Assembly: GCA_002928735.1 (NCBI GenBank) | Contig: PERL01000005.1 | Span: 186,001-250,000 of the forward strand | Direction of reading: 5' to 3' | Source of the DNA: Hyphomicrobium sp. | GTDB taxonomy: Bacteria > Pseudomonadota > Alphaproteobacteria > Rhizobiales > Hyphomicrobiaceae | Length of the DNA stretch: 64,000 bases | In this document: one piece after another, positions 18,935-27,648 of the stretch | Layout of the letters: every line of letters begins with the position of its first letter | Numbering within the stretch: position 1 is the first letter of the stretch | Translations under genes and position numbers: made by a program | Notes under the pieces: generated by a model | The model's input: the letters and a program-made list of their open reading frames with translations, nothing else | Databases searched by the model: none | What the model was told of the DNA's origin: nothing

Positions 18935-19291
18935 TTATTGAGCGGGTGCGGATGCGTGGCCGGCGCGGCATGAGCGCGTGCGGCGCGACCAGGAGATTGG
19001 CCGAATGTCATCCGGCTGGATCTCAGCTGCTTTCCAGAGATCATACTGCATTTGCAGTGCGAGCCAGTGGTGGGCGCCATGGCCAAGCACGAGACCCAGA
19101 CGCTGGGCGAGATCGGGTGTGATGCCGTTGCGTTCAGACAGCAGTCCGTCGAGGACCGTGCGCGGGACGCCCAAGTGCGAAGCCAATTCGGCCGGTGTCA
19201 TGGCGAGGTTCGGCAGGATGTCGACGCGGAGTATTTCGCCGGGGTGAAGGGGCGCTGCGTCGGAGCCGTCGAGGGATTTGTACATGGCCAT
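18935..19291 (-). CDS. HigA-like helix-turn-helix antitoxin without a toxin partner
   Basis: A 118-aa XRE-type protein. HPGEILRVDILPNLAMTPAELASHLGVPRTVLDGLLSERNGITPDLAQRL is the HigA family pattern (shown here as the region at about residues 15-65), followed by the WLALQMQYDLW segment. HigA represses its own operon and neutralises the HigB ribonuclease. No higB-like frame lies in the 137 bp upstream or in the downstream SDR gene, so it may be an orphan regulator. Start ATG 19291 or 19285. Confidence 0.75.
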   Translation of the reverse strand: MAMYKSLDGSDAAPLHPGEILRVDILPNLAMTPAELASHLGVPRTVLDGLLSERNGITPDLAQRLGLVLGHGAHHWLALQMQYDLWKAAEIQPDDIRPISWSRRTRSCRAGHASAPAQ

Positions 19292-19428
19292 TTCTGTTCG
19301 AGTTGCGGGGAGCGTCGTGCGCGATGCGCGACGTCTCGCCGGGCGGGAACAGATGTGAATCTGGCTGTGCAATTCGTCCGATTTACGGCTGACGATTTGT
19401 TCAGAAATGGCGAACTTTGGGCCGAAGC

Positions 19429-20919
19429 TCAGGGGGTCGGCGGGTTTGTGCGCGAGGTGCGGACTTCTTTGACGAGGTCTTCGCCGTCTTCGCCAGGATC
19501 ATCGGGGGCAATGTGGGGATCGGATGGCGATGCCGGGGCGGCGCCATTCGCGGTGGCTTCGATCAGTTTCGCATCGTCGAGATCGACGGCTAAGAGATCA
19601 GCGATTTCGGCGGCGAGTGTGTCGGACTGTGTGTCGGGGCCGCGCATGGGTTCGCGCCATGTGACGGCGTCGAGTGCGCCGGTGACGGGAGAGACAGGCG
19701 ACCATGCGTCGAGCGTCGTCCCGTCGGCCGTCCAAACGGGATCGAGAGCGGCGGTGGCGGCTCTGGCAATCCATTCGCGGGCGCGGCCGGCGTCGTTCTT
19801 CTCAGCCAACTCGATGCGGGCCATGAGGCGCGCGACGCGGCGGGTGAGTTTGTCTTTGAGGAACGGTTGCAGCGCGTGGCGGGCAACGCCGAATTCGCGC
19901 GCTTCGATGGCGGCGGTGGCCCAGGCGACGCCGCTTTCGACGTCGTGCGGTTTGAGGAGGGCCAGCTGCTTGATGCGATCGAGGCGATCGTTGGGGCTGT
20001 CGCCGATGCGGGCGTAGGCGTAGGTCGCGGCGAGGTCGGGGTGGGGGGATTTCGACCAGGTGCGCTGGATGATCTTGGCGGCTTTGGCGGTTTGGCCGCG
20101 GGAGGCGAGAAGGCGTCCGGCGACGGCGGCGGCGGGAATTAGATCGGGTGCCAGCGTGTGGGCTTCGGTGGCGCAGGCGAGCGCCCTTTCGGGTTCGCTT
20201 TCTTCGATCTTTTGGGCGTGGGCGGCGAGCATGAGGGCGCGGCGGCGGTCGGCGACGGGGCGTTCGAGGTGGCCATTGCGCTTGGCGATGGCGGTGGTTT
20301 CGGCGGCGGCGGCCCAATCGCCGGCCTTTACCTGCATTTCGAACTGAGCTTCGAGCGGCCAGCCCAGGCGCGGATTGAGACGGGCGGCGCGGTCGGCGAA
20401 CTGGAGCGCCGCTTCGGGTTCGTTTTCGCGGCGGGCTTCGAGGTAGAGGCCGCGCAGGCCGAGCTGTTCGGTGTCGGGGGAGGCCAGCATGGCTTCGAAG
20501 ATGCGGCGCGCGGTGGCGCGGTCGCCGGTGAGCTGGGCAGCCTGGGCGCGGAGGAGGTGGGTAAGGGGTTCGTTGGGGATGGCGCGGCGGGCCTGGATGG
20601 CGGCGCGTGTGGCGGAGGCACGGTCTCCGGCGCCGATGGCGATCATGCCGCTGGAGAGCGCGTCGAGGCCGCGCTGCTGGCGGCGGCGGGTGAGCTGGCG
20701 GCTGATCATGGCCGGGCTGGACCAGATCTGGCGGATCAGCGACCAGAGGAAGATGGCGGCGCCGATCAGGAGTGTGAGGATGACGGTGGCTCGGAAGACG
20801 CTGGTTTCGACTTCATAGCCTTCCCAAGTGAGCAGCAGATTGCCCGGCCGGTCGGCGAGCCAGGCAAGCCCGGATGCCACCAGCAGAACCGCGACGAGAA
20901 ACAAAACGAGACGCACCAT
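19429..20919 (-). CDS. hemY: HemY-like TPR membrane protein
   Basis: A 496-aa inner-membrane protein. Two N-terminal helices (VRLVLFLVAVLLVASGLAWLA near residues 2-22 and about 40-62) flank a short periplasmic loop, followed by a TPR-rich body (about 90-400). This matches the HemY/COG3898 protein of proteobacterial heme operons; it is not the Gram-positive protoporphyrinogen oxidase of the same name. Its exact role in heme synthesis is unclear. The open frame to 21150 is the shadow of mic60; ATG 20919 gives the canonical N-terminus. It follows mic60 by 13 bp in the order hemD-mic60-hemY. Confidence 0.85.
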   Translation of the reverse strand: MVRLVLFLVAVLLVASGLAWLADRPGNLLLTWEGYEVETSVFRATVILTLLIGAAIFLWSLIRQIWSSPAMISRQLTRRRQQRGLDALSSGMIAIGAGDRASATRAAIQARRAIPNEPLTHLLRAQAAQLTGDRATARRIFEAMLASPDTEQLGLRGLYLEARRENEPEAALQFADRAARLNPRLGWPLEAQFEMQVKAGDWAAAAETTAIAKRNGHLERPVADRRRALMLAAHAQKIEESEPERALACATEAHTLAPDLIPAAAVAGRLLASRGQTAKAAKIIQRTWSKSPHPDLAATYAYARIGDSPNDRLDRIKQLALLKPHDVESGVAWATAAIEAREFGVARHALQPFLKDKLTRRVARLMARIELAEKNDAGRAREWIARAATAALDPVWTADGTTLDAWSPVSPVTGALDAVTWREPMRGPDTQSDTLAAEIADLLAVDLDDAKLIEATANGAAPASPSDPHIAPDDPGEDGEDLVKEVRTSRTNPPTP

Positions 20920-20932
20920 ACCGCTTGCGCTC

Positions 20933-22516
20933 CTACTCGTTGGGGGCTGCGGGCGAGGCCGCGGCCGGCGCGGCGAGCGCTGCTTTGAGTTCGTTTTCGA
21001 CGTTGGCGATAGCCTCGTCGACGCTGTGGCGGGCGGCGATCTTTTCAACCCAGGGCGCAATCTTGGCGGACGCTTCCGGCGGCAGCTTGCGGGCTTCGGC
21101 CAAGACTTCGGCGAGGCGGTTGTCGGCGAGGGCCTGTTCGATGCGGGCAATGGTGGCTTCGATGCTGGTGTCGCCTTCGGCCGCGTCGATCTTGCGGATG
21201 CGGACGACGGAGGTGGCGCTGGCCATCAGGCGATCCCAGACGGAGGCATTGGGGTCGACATTGGCGGTGTCGAGGGCGGAGAGGAGCGCGGGGCGAGCGT
21301 CTTGTCTCAGTTCTGTCAGCGATGGGACGCCGGTCGTTTTGAAGGGCTCAAGGGGTTTTAAGTCGAGGCGGTTGCCGGATGCGGCGTTGACGGCGTCGAA
21401 TTCGCCGGCGAAAGGCTCGCCGCTTTCGATGGCGCGTTTCAGATTGCCGAGTTCCAGCGCGGTGACAATGCGCTCGGTGTGCGACTGGCGTTCTTTTTCC
21501 TTTTGCAGGACGCCGTCGAGGCTGCCTTCGATTTTGGAGATGAGGCCGGTGACGGGGCCGACGGCGGCGGCGACATCGGTCGCTTTGGCGAAAGTTTTGG
21601 CTTGGTTGTCGAGGGTGGTCTTGATGTCGCCGAGGCTTGAGGCGACGCGGCCGGATTCTTCCTGGGCGGCCTGGACGGATTTGTCGAGGCGGGTCTGGTC
21701 GGCTTTCAATTTTTCGACGGCTTGGGCGAGGCGGGCGAGGTCGGTCTTGGCCGAGTCTTCGCGGACGGCGAGGCGGCTGTCGATTTCGCGGGCGATGCCG
21801 TCGCGGAGTTTGGCGACTTCGCTGGAGAAGCGGGATTCGGATTCGGAAATGCGCGAGGTGACGGCGGCGATGTCGGAGATGCGGTTGCCGCCTGTGTCGG
21901 AGGCGGCAGCGGAGGCAAGAGTCTTCAGTTGGTCTTCGAGGAAGGCGATGCGCGTGTCGAAGGCGGCGAGGCCTTGGGTGCCGCCGACGGTGGCGGCCAG
22001 ACCGTCTGCTCTCTCGGCGAGTTTGGTTTGGTCGGCACGGAGCGCGTCGAGGGCGGCTGCGAGCGTGTCGATTTTGGCGAGACGGTCCTCGGCGGATTGC
22101 ATCAGATCGTAGGCGTCGGATTTGGGAGCGGCTTCGAGGGCTGAGAGGCGCTTGTCGAGATCGGTAGCAACCTGTTCGACGCGGGCACCCGGTGTGGGCG
22201 CGCCGATCATCTGCGCGAGACGGTCGCCGCCGAAGAGGACGATGCCGCCGCCTACAATGCCGGCCGTGAGGTGGGTGACGAGCCGCGTGAATGCGGAGGG
22301 CGAGCGCTGGATGGGGGCGGCGGGTTTTTGCGGGTCGGGTTTCTGCGTGTTGGCCGGTTTGTCAGATGATGAGGCGCTGGACGCTGAGGCCGACGCAGCA
22401 GCGGTATCTTTCGCCGCGCCCGATTTCATTTCGGTGGCCTTGAGGTCAAGCGTGGCGTGCGGGCGTTTGGGGTCCGCGGGCTGTTGATCTTTTTTGTCGG
22501 CGGGTTTGTCGGTCAT
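20933..22516 (-). CDS. Mic60/mitofilin-domain inner-membrane protein
   Basis: A 527-aa protein with a charged, low-complexity cytoplasmic N-terminus (1-74) and one membrane helix (about 79-97). A long coiled coil follows (about 112-345, heptads such as EQVATDLDKRLSALE), and a C-terminal mitofilin-like domain lies at about 390-515. Alphaproteobacterial proteins with this layout (COG4223) are homologues of mitochondrial MICOS subunit Mic60, which bends crista membranes, and are encoded in heme operons between hemD and hemY, exactly as here. In bacteria it is linked to intracytoplasmic membranes and outer-membrane contacts. Confidence 0.85.
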   Translation of the reverse strand: MTDKPADKKDQQPADPKRPHATLDLKATEMKSGAAKDTAAASASASSASSSDKPANTQKPDPQKPAAPIQRSPSAFTRLVTHLTAGIVGGGIVLFGGDRLAQMIGAPTPGARVEQVATDLDKRLSALEAAPKSDAYDLMQSAEDRLAKIDTLAAALDALRADQTKLAERADGLAATVGGTQGLAAFDTRIAFLEDQLKTLASAAASDTGGNRISDIAAVTSRISESESRFSSEVAKLRDGIAREIDSRLAVREDSAKTDLARLAQAVEKLKADQTRLDKSVQAAQEESGRVASSLGDIKTTLDNQAKTFAKATDVAAAVGPVTGLISKIEGSLDGVLQKEKERQSHTERIVTALELGNLKRAIESGEPFAGEFDAVNAASGNRLDLKPLEPFKTTGVPSLTELRQDARPALLSALDTANVDPNASVWDRLMASATSVVRIRKIDAAEGDTSIEATIARIEQALADNRLAEVLAEARKLPPEASAKIAPWVEKIAARHSVDEAIANVENELKAALAAPAAASPAAPNE

Positions 22517-22647
22517 GCGGTCAGCCTTCGGGAGGACTCAAGTCTTCGGGTGTGGGGCGCGGGTGCGCGCGGAACCTAGCGGGCGCTGGTTACGGCACTG
22601 TTGCCGAAACGTTAAAATGCACCGATTGCCTCGGTTTTGGTGTGGGC

Positions 22648-23385
22648 TTAGGTGCTATCGGCCGAACTTGACGACAAGCGGGCGGCAAGGGCAAGCATTT
22701 GTTCCTCGTTCGGCTTAACAGCGATTTCGATCCGCTTCGGATCGAGGGGCTGCAGAGCGGCGGCAACGCCCGGCGACAGGCAAAGATAGGTCAGCGATTG
22801 GGCTTGAGCATTCAAGCCTTCGGCGATGACGAGGGCGCTCCAGGCTTGGGCGGTGCGCGGCGACATCAAGAGAACTGCGTCGAATTTACCTTGGCGGAGG
22901 GCGTCGCTGATGGCGGCGGGCAACCGTGCGGCGGGCTCGCTGCGATAGACGATGGTTCGCCCTATGGTGAAACCGGACGGTGCGAGCGCGGTATCGAGAT
23001 CGAAGGCGATGGCTTCGCCGCTGATGTGGAGCAGGGTTCCGGCGTGTGGATCGCAGCGCGCGGCGATGAGGGCGGCCAATTCGGCGCCGCCTGCTGATCC
23101 TTCCAGTGCAACGGTGAAGCCAGCTTCGCGGGCGGCGGCGGCGGTGCTCTTGCCGACGGCGAAAACCGGTAGCGCGAGGAGGTCATGCTTTTGCGGATGC
23201 TGGCTCAGCGCGTGGACGGCGTTACGGCTGGTGAGCACGAGCGCCTGGACGCCGTGCGTGTCGATGGGCGGTGCCAGTGTCACGATGTCGAGAAGAGGGG
23301 CGATGGTGACGCGATGGCCCATCGTTTCGAGCTGGCGCGTCGTTCTCGCCGCTTCCGTTTCCGGTCTCGTGACGAGGATATCCAT
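22648..23385 (-). CDS. hemD: Uroporphyrinogen-III synthase
   Basis: A 245-aa cytoplasmic enzyme that closes hydroxymethylbilane with inversion of ring D. It starts with MDILVTRPETEAARTTRQLE, a typical HemD opening, and has LVLTSRNAVHAL, FAVGKSTAAAAREAGF and LLMSPRTAQAWSAL at the usual positions. HemD is poorly conserved, so synteny helps: the start lies 5 bp after the hemC stop on the same strand. The longer frame to 23631 lies inside hemC. Confidence 0.92.
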   Translation of the reverse strand: MDILVTRPETEAARTTRQLETMGHRVTIAPLLDIVTLAPPIDTHGVQALVLTSRNAVHALSQHPQKHDLLALPVFAVGKSTAAAAREAGFTVALEGSAGGAELAALIAARCDPHAGTLLHISGEAIAFDLDTALAPSGFTIGRTIVYRSEPAARLPAAISDALRQGKFDAVLLMSPRTAQAWSALVIAEGLNAQAQSLTYLCLSPGVAAALQPLDPKRIEIAVKPNEEQMLALAARLSSSSADST

Positions 23386-23390
23386 GGCGC

Positions 23391-24314
23391 CTAGCTCTGC
23401 AAGACCTCCCGGCCGCCGCGGCTGAGGATGTCGTCGGCCACCGTCACGCCGAGGTCGGCGGCGGAGCTGGCGGGGCCAGTTTTGGAGCTGACCACATGGC
23501 GAGTGCCATCGGGAGAGAGCGTTTCGCCCTTGAAGGTGAGCGTGCCACCCTCGAGACGGGCGAGACCGGCGATGGGCGTACGGCAGGAGCCTTCGAGCGT
23601 GCCGAGGAACGCGCGTTCGGCGGTGACGCACAGCGATGTGGCCTGATCGTCGAGAGGCGCGATGATTTTGGCGGTGTCTTCATCGTCGACGCGGATTTCG
23701 ATGCCGATGGCGCCTTGGGCGACGGCGGGGAGCATGCGCTCGACGGGGACGGCGTCGGTGATGTGGTCGGCGAGGCCGAGGCGGCGGAGGCCGGCGCAGG
23801 CGAGGAAGGTGGCTTCGGCGACTTCATCACGCAGCTTGGTGAGGCGAGTCTGGACGTTGCCGCGGAAGCCGACGATCTGCAGGTCGGGACGGATGCGCTT
23901 GATCTGGGCCTGACGGCGGAGCGAGGAGGTGCCGACGACGGCGCCTTGGGGCAGGCTGTCGAAGCTCTTGTGCTTCAGGCTGATGAAGGCGTCGCGCACG
24001 TCCTCGCGGGGCAACGTGGCGCCGATGACGAGGCCGTTGGGCAGCGCGGTCTGCATATCTTTCATCGAATGGACGGCGAGATCGATGCGCTTTTCGAACA
24101 GCGCTTCTTCGATTTCCTTGGTGAAGAGGCCTTTGCCGCCGACTTCCGACAGGGGGCGGTCGAGGATCATGTCGCCGGTCGTCTTGATGATGACGATCTC
24201 GAATGCGGCCTCGGGGAGGCCGTGGGCGGCCATCAGCCGGCCTTTCACTTCATGGGCCTGGGCGAGCGCCAGGGCGGAACCGCGGGTTCCAATGCGAATG
24301 AGGCGCTCTTGCAC
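23391..24314 (-). CDS. hemC: Porphobilinogen deaminase (hydroxymethylbilane synthase)
   Basis: A 307-aa enzyme that polymerises four porphobilinogens. The dipyrromethane cofactor attaches to the cysteine in LEGSCRTPIAG. RIGTRGSALALAQ opens the protein and SMKDMQT, SSLRRQAQ and GNVQTRLTKL are substrate-binding segments. The start is GTG 24314, with GGAG 9 bases upstream. It is divergent from tsaD, a pairing common in alphaproteobacteria, with 123 bp between starts. Confidence 0.96.
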   Translation of the reverse strand: MQERLIRIGTRGSALALAQAHEVKGRLMAAHGLPEAAFEIVIIKTTGDMILDRPLSEVGGKGLFTKEIEEALFEKRIDLAVHSMKDMQTALPNGLVIGATLPREDVRDAFISLKHKSFDSLPQGAVVGTSSLRRQAQIKRIRPDLQIVGFRGNVQTRLTKLRDEVAEATFLACAGLRRLGLADHITDAVPVERMLPAVAQGAIGIEIRVDDEDTAKIIAPLDDQATSLCVTAERAFLGTLEGSCRTPIAGLARLEGGTLTFKGETLSPDGTRHVVSSKTGPASSAADLGVTVADDILSRGGREVLQS

Positions 24315-24437
24315 TGCTGTTTCTCCGGATGGTAGGCGAGGCGGACGCTTTTGGTTCGTGGCCGCCTTTCTAGCCCCGGCCTTGCCTCCTTTGCAAACCC
24401 GCCGAGAGGCTTAACTTTTACTGTGGTTCGACCGGTG

Positions 24438-25538
24438 ATGTCCGATGCTCCGCTTCCGGGTTCGCCGTTGATCGTTCTCGGCATCGAAACGAGTTGCGAC
24501 GAGACGGCGGCGGCCGTGGTGGAGCGGGCGGCGGATGGGTCCGGGCGGCTGCTTGCCAACGTTGTGCGGTCGCAGTGGGAGGAGCACCGGGCGTATGGCG
24601 GGGTGGTGCCGGAAATTGCCGCCCGCGCGCATGTTTCCTGCCTGGATACGCTGGTTTCAGAGGCTTTGACGGCGAGCGGCAAGAGCCTCGCCGACCTTTC
24701 GGCTGTGGCGGCGACCGCTGGACCGGGGCTCGTTGGCGGGCTCGTTGTCGGGATGGTGACCGGCAAGGCCCTCGCCTTAGCGACGGGCAAGCCGTTTCTC
24801 GCGATCAACCATCTGGAGGCGCACGCACTGACCGTTGGGCTGACGGAAGGGCTGACCGCGCCTTACCTGCTGCTGCTCGTTTCCGGGGGGCATACGCAAC
24901 TTCTCCTGGTGCGCGGGGTTGGCCACTACGAGCGGCTGGGGACGACCATCGACGACGCGCTGGGGGAAGCGTTCGACAAGACCGCGAAGCTGTTGGGGCT
25001 GGGGCAGCCGGGCGGGCCGGCGGTGGAGCGGATGGCGGCTGGCGGGGATGCGGCGCGGTTCGATTTTCCGCGTCCCTTAGCGGGGCGGGCGGAGGCGCAT
25101 TTCTCGTTCGCTGGATTGAAGACGGCGGTTCGCCGGCGGGCGATGGAATTGGTGCCGCTGACGGACGGCGACATCGCGGATCTGTGCGCCTCGTTTCAAA
25201 CGGCTGCGATGGATGCGGTGGCGGACCGGGTTGGCCGGGCGATGGAGCTTGCGGAGGTGCGGCTAGGGCCGGATGCGCCGCGGCGGCTGGTTGTGGCGGG
25301 CGGCGTGGCCGCGAACAAGGCGCTCCGGTCGCGGCTCGACCGGCTCGTCACATTACGCGGCTATTCCCTGCATGTGCCACCGGCGGGATTGTGCACGGAC
25401 AACGCGGCGATGATTGCCTGGGCGGGGGCGGAGCGGCTGGCACTTGGGCTGGCCGATGATTTGACCGCAGCTGCGCGGCCGCGCTGGCCGTTGGATGCTG
25501 ATGCTCCGGCGGCGATCGGGGCGGGTGTGAAGGCCTGA
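24438..25538 (+). CDS. tsaD: tRNA N6-threonylcarbamoyladenosine transferase TsaD
   Basis: A 366-aa enzyme that moves threonylcarbamoyl from TC-AMP to A37 of ANN-reading tRNAs, with TsaB and TsaE. It shows [13 protein letters not shown] near residue 15, metal-binding histidines in NHLEAH, the glycine-rich [13 protein letters not shown], and [22 protein letters not shown]. Frames are open upstream, but ATG 24438 gives the usual length. gpsA follows 76 bp downstream. Confidence 0.95.
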   Translation: MSDAPLPGSPLIVLGIETSCDETAAAVVERAADGSGRLLANVVRSQWEEHRAYGGVVPEIAARAHVSCLDTLVSEALTASGKSLADLSAVAATAGPGLVGGLVVGMVTGKALALATGKPFLAINHLEAHALTVGLTEGLTAPYLLLLVSGGHTQLLLVRGVGHYERLGTTIDDALGEAFDKTAKLLGLGQPGGPAVERMAAGGDAARFDFPRPLAGRAEAHFSFAGLKTAVRRRAMELVPLTDGDIADLCASFQTAAMDAVADRVGRAMELAEVRLGPDAPRRLVVAGGVAANKALRSRLDRLVTLRGYSLHVPPAGLCTDNAAMIAWAGAERLALGLADDLTAAARPRWPLDADAPAAIGAGVKA

Positions 25539-25614
25539 TGGGTTGGGCTCAAAACGGCGGACTGGCCGAGCGCGGGGTTCAAACGTACAGTCGCGGACCT
25601 TGAAGGGGGAGACC

Positions 25615-26610
25615 ATGACCATCGAGTCGATAGGCGTGATTGGAGGCGGCGCGTGGGGCACGGCGCTGGCGCAGACGCTGCGGCTTGCGGGGCGGCGCGT
25701 GACGCTTTGGGCGCGCGAGGCGGATACGGTGGACGACATCAACGTTCGGCATGTGAACCGGACATTTCTTCCTGGCGTGCCGCTGGACGAGGGGTTGCGC
25801 GCGACGGCCGATCTTGGCGCGCTGGCCGCGATGGATGCGATTTTGATGGTGGCGCCGGCGCAGCATGTGCGCGCGATTGCTGGCCAGCTGCGGTCCGTTT
25901 TGACGCCGGGGAAGCCGATCGTTTTGTGCGCCAAGGGCATCGAGCAGACGACGGGGCGGATGCTGGGCGATGTGCTCGGCGAGGTTTTGCCGGATCAAAC
26001 GCTCGCGGTTTTGTCGGGGCCGAGTTTTGCAGCGGATGTGGCGCGCGGTTTGCCGGCGGCGCTGACCATTGCGTGTCAGCGGGAAGAGGTGGGGCGCGCG
26101 CTGGCAGAGCGGATGGGCTACCGGCAGTTCCGGCTCTACTGGTCGAGCGATACGGTTGGCGTGGAGATCGGCGGCGCGTTGAAAAACGTGCTCGCGATTG
26201 CGGCGGGGATTGTGGACGCGAAGGGACTCGGTGCCAGTGCGCATGCGGGTCTCGTCACGCGCGGGTTTGCGGAGATGCGGCGGCTCGGCGAAGCGCTGGG
26301 CGCGCGGCCGGAAACGATGATGGGGCTTTCGGGACTTGGCGATCTCATTCTGACGTGCGGGTCGCCGCAGTCGCGCAACATGAGCCTTGGACGGGCGCTG
26401 GGTCAGGGCAAGTCTTTGGCGGAGATTTTGGATGCGCGCGTGGCCGTAACGGAGGGCGTCTATACGGCGGCGGCGGCGGTGCGGGTGGCGCAGGAGAAAG
26501 GCATCGAGATGCCGATCACCGAAGCGGTGCACGCGATCATCGAGGGCCGTGTGACCGTCGATGATGCGATTGCGGGACTGATGCAGAGGCCGTTCAAGGC
26601 GGAAGATTGA
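25615..26610 (+). CDS. gpsA: Glycerol-3-phosphate dehydrogenase [NAD(P)+]
   Basis: A 331-aa cytoplasmic enzyme that makes sn-glycerol-3-phosphate for phospholipids. The Rossmann site GVIGGGAWGTALAQTL is at residues 7-22, the active-site lysine is in the stretch GGALKNVLAIAAGIVDAKGLG, and LSGPSFAADVARGLP and GLSGLGDLILTC are family blocks. ATG 25615 has a strong AAGGGGGAG site. The tsaD-gpsA order is conserved in relatives. Confidence 0.96.
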   Translation: MTIESIGVIGGGAWGTALAQTLRLAGRRVTLWAREADTVDDINVRHVNRTFLPGVPLDEGLRATADLGALAAMDAILMVAPAQHVRAIAGQLRSVLTPGKPIVLCAKGIEQTTGRMLGDVLGEVLPDQTLAVLSGPSFAADVARGLPAALTIACQREEVGRALAERMGYRQFRLYWSSDTVGVEIGGALKNVLAIAAGIVDAKGLGASAHAGLVTRGFAEMRRLGEALGARPETMMGLSGLGDLILTCGSPQSRNMSLGRALGQGKSLAEILDARVAVTEGVYTAAAAVRVAQEKGIEMPITEAVHAIIEGRVTVDDAIAGLMQRPFKAED

Positions 26611-26632
26611 CGTAGCGAAGGAGAGTGCGACC

Positions 26633-26893
26633 ATGCGAGCAATGGCTGTAGGACTGGTTGCTGGAACGCTTTTTTTGACGGTGTCTCCGGCCTTGAGCGA
26701 CCCACCGCCGTCGCCGTCCGTCGATATCGACACTCCTGGAACGGTAGAGCCACCCGGCTATGAAGATTTTCGGGACGCCGCACCAAGCCCCCAAGAAATC
26801 GAAGAGCAGCAGGAGCGGCGGGACGACCGCAACATCGTTTCGCCGGGCATGCGCGACGATCAGGAATTGCAGCGGGAGATGGGGCAGGACTGA
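26633..26893 (+). CDS. Small secreted acidic protein, function unknown
   Basis: An 86-aa protein with a signal peptide ending near SPALS, followed by a proline-rich segment (DPPPSPSVDIDTPGT) and a strongly charged, glutamate/arginine-rich tail. No family recognised. AAGGAGAG 9 bases before ATG 26633 is an excellent ribosome site, which makes the short gene credible. It lies 22 bp after gpsA and may be co-transcribed. Confidence 0.6.
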   Translation: MRAMAVGLVAGTLFLTVSPALSDPPPSPSVDIDTPGTVEPPGYEDFRDAAPSPQEIEEQQERRDDRNIVSPGMRDDQELQREMGQD

Positions 26894-26975
26894 TCGTATG
26901 CCGCCGGATGATCCCGGGAACGGAGCGGGTGCGGCTGCGTTCTTCCCTCAAGATCAAATATTGAAGGAGAACAAC

Positions 26976-27272
26976 ATGAAGCGGGCACTGTTTGCCGCTG
27001 CCGTTCTTTCGGCACTGACCCTTTCCGTTCCGGCGAAGGCCGACAGCATCAGTGCTGTTGAAGGCGCACGGGCGCACGAGCGGGCCGGTAGTCCTCTGAC
27101 ATGGCAGGAGCGCGAGAAGCTGCGCCGGTACGGCAGCAACGATGACGGGTTCTATAGCGGCCGCCGTGGCTACGGCTATCGCAGCGGGCCGTCGGTCGGC
27201 ATCTATGTCGGACCGGGATATGGCGGCTACGGGTATTCGAGCCCGGGGTATTACGGGCCGTACGGGTACTAA
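26976..27272 (+). CDS. Small secreted Gly/Tyr-rich protein
   Basis: A 98-aa protein with a clear signal peptide (to about VPAKA). The middle is charged (EGARAHERAGSPLTWQEREKLRRYG) and the tail is Gly/Tyr-rich with repeats of the GYGY and GPGYGGYG type. AAGGAG is 6 bases before ATG 26976. The composition suggests a surface or periplasmic low-complexity protein; function unknown. The longer frame from 26760 overlaps the preceding gene in another frame and is rejected. Confidence 0.62.
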   Translation: MKRALFAAAVLSALTLSVPAKADSISAVEGARAHERAGSPLTWQEREKLRRYGSNDDGFYSGRRGYGYRSGPSVGIYVGPGYGGYGYSSPGYYGPYGY

Positions 27273-27296
27273 GCCGACGGCATGATCAGACGTGGC

Positions 27297-27334
27297 AGCG
27301 CGCTCCGGTTTCCGGGGCGCGTTGTTGTTTTTGA
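27297..27334 (+). terminator. Rho-independent terminator after the Gly/Tyr-rich protein gene
   Basis: An approximately 12-bp stem (27297-27308 with 27312-27323, one G-T wobble) and the T-rich tail GTTGTTTTTG follow the small-protein gene. The tRNA-Thr gene lies just beyond on the other strand. Confidence 0.65.
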
Positions 27335-27347
27335 GTACGGAGAAAAA

Positions 27348-27423
27348 TGGTGCCGCCTGCGTGACTCGAACACGCGACCCCGTCATTACGAATGACGTGC
27401 TCTACCGGCTGAGCTAAGGCGGC
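27348..27423 (-). tRNA. tRNA-Thr (anticodon CGT)
   Basis: A 76-nt cloverleaf on the minus strand, including an encoded CCA at 27348-27350. The acceptor stem GCCGCCT/AGGCGGC pairs fully. The anticodon loop TTCGTAA carries CGT, reading ACG. The D arm has AGCTCAGCCGGTAGAGC and the T arm TTCGAGT. Any integrase-mediated insertion at this tRNA would need flanking evidence, which is absent. Confidence 0.96.
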
Positions 27424-27591
27424 TTTTCCGTCCGGCGAACGCCGGGGCGGATCGGTGGGAGGGCATAACCGCTGCGTTCAGGCTTTGCAAGCCTGCAGGG
27501 CCCTCCGTCAACGCTGAACACTCTTGGCACCTTGCCTCAGATGTCCTGCTAAAGCGTTGCCGAGTTGCGGTGTTTCGGGCGCACGACATGA

Positions 27592-27619
27592 AAAAAGGGG
27601 GCGCGGGCGCCCCCTTTTT
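27592..27619. terminator. Bidirectional terminator downstream of pqqC
   Basis: A long stem (27592-27603 with 27608-27619) starts with AAAAA and ends with TTTTT, so it has a T-run on both strands. On the minus strand it lies 30 bp past the pqqC stop. Confidence 0.85.
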
Positions 27620-27648
27620 GGTGGTCAGGATGCCGCGGATCAGGTGGC

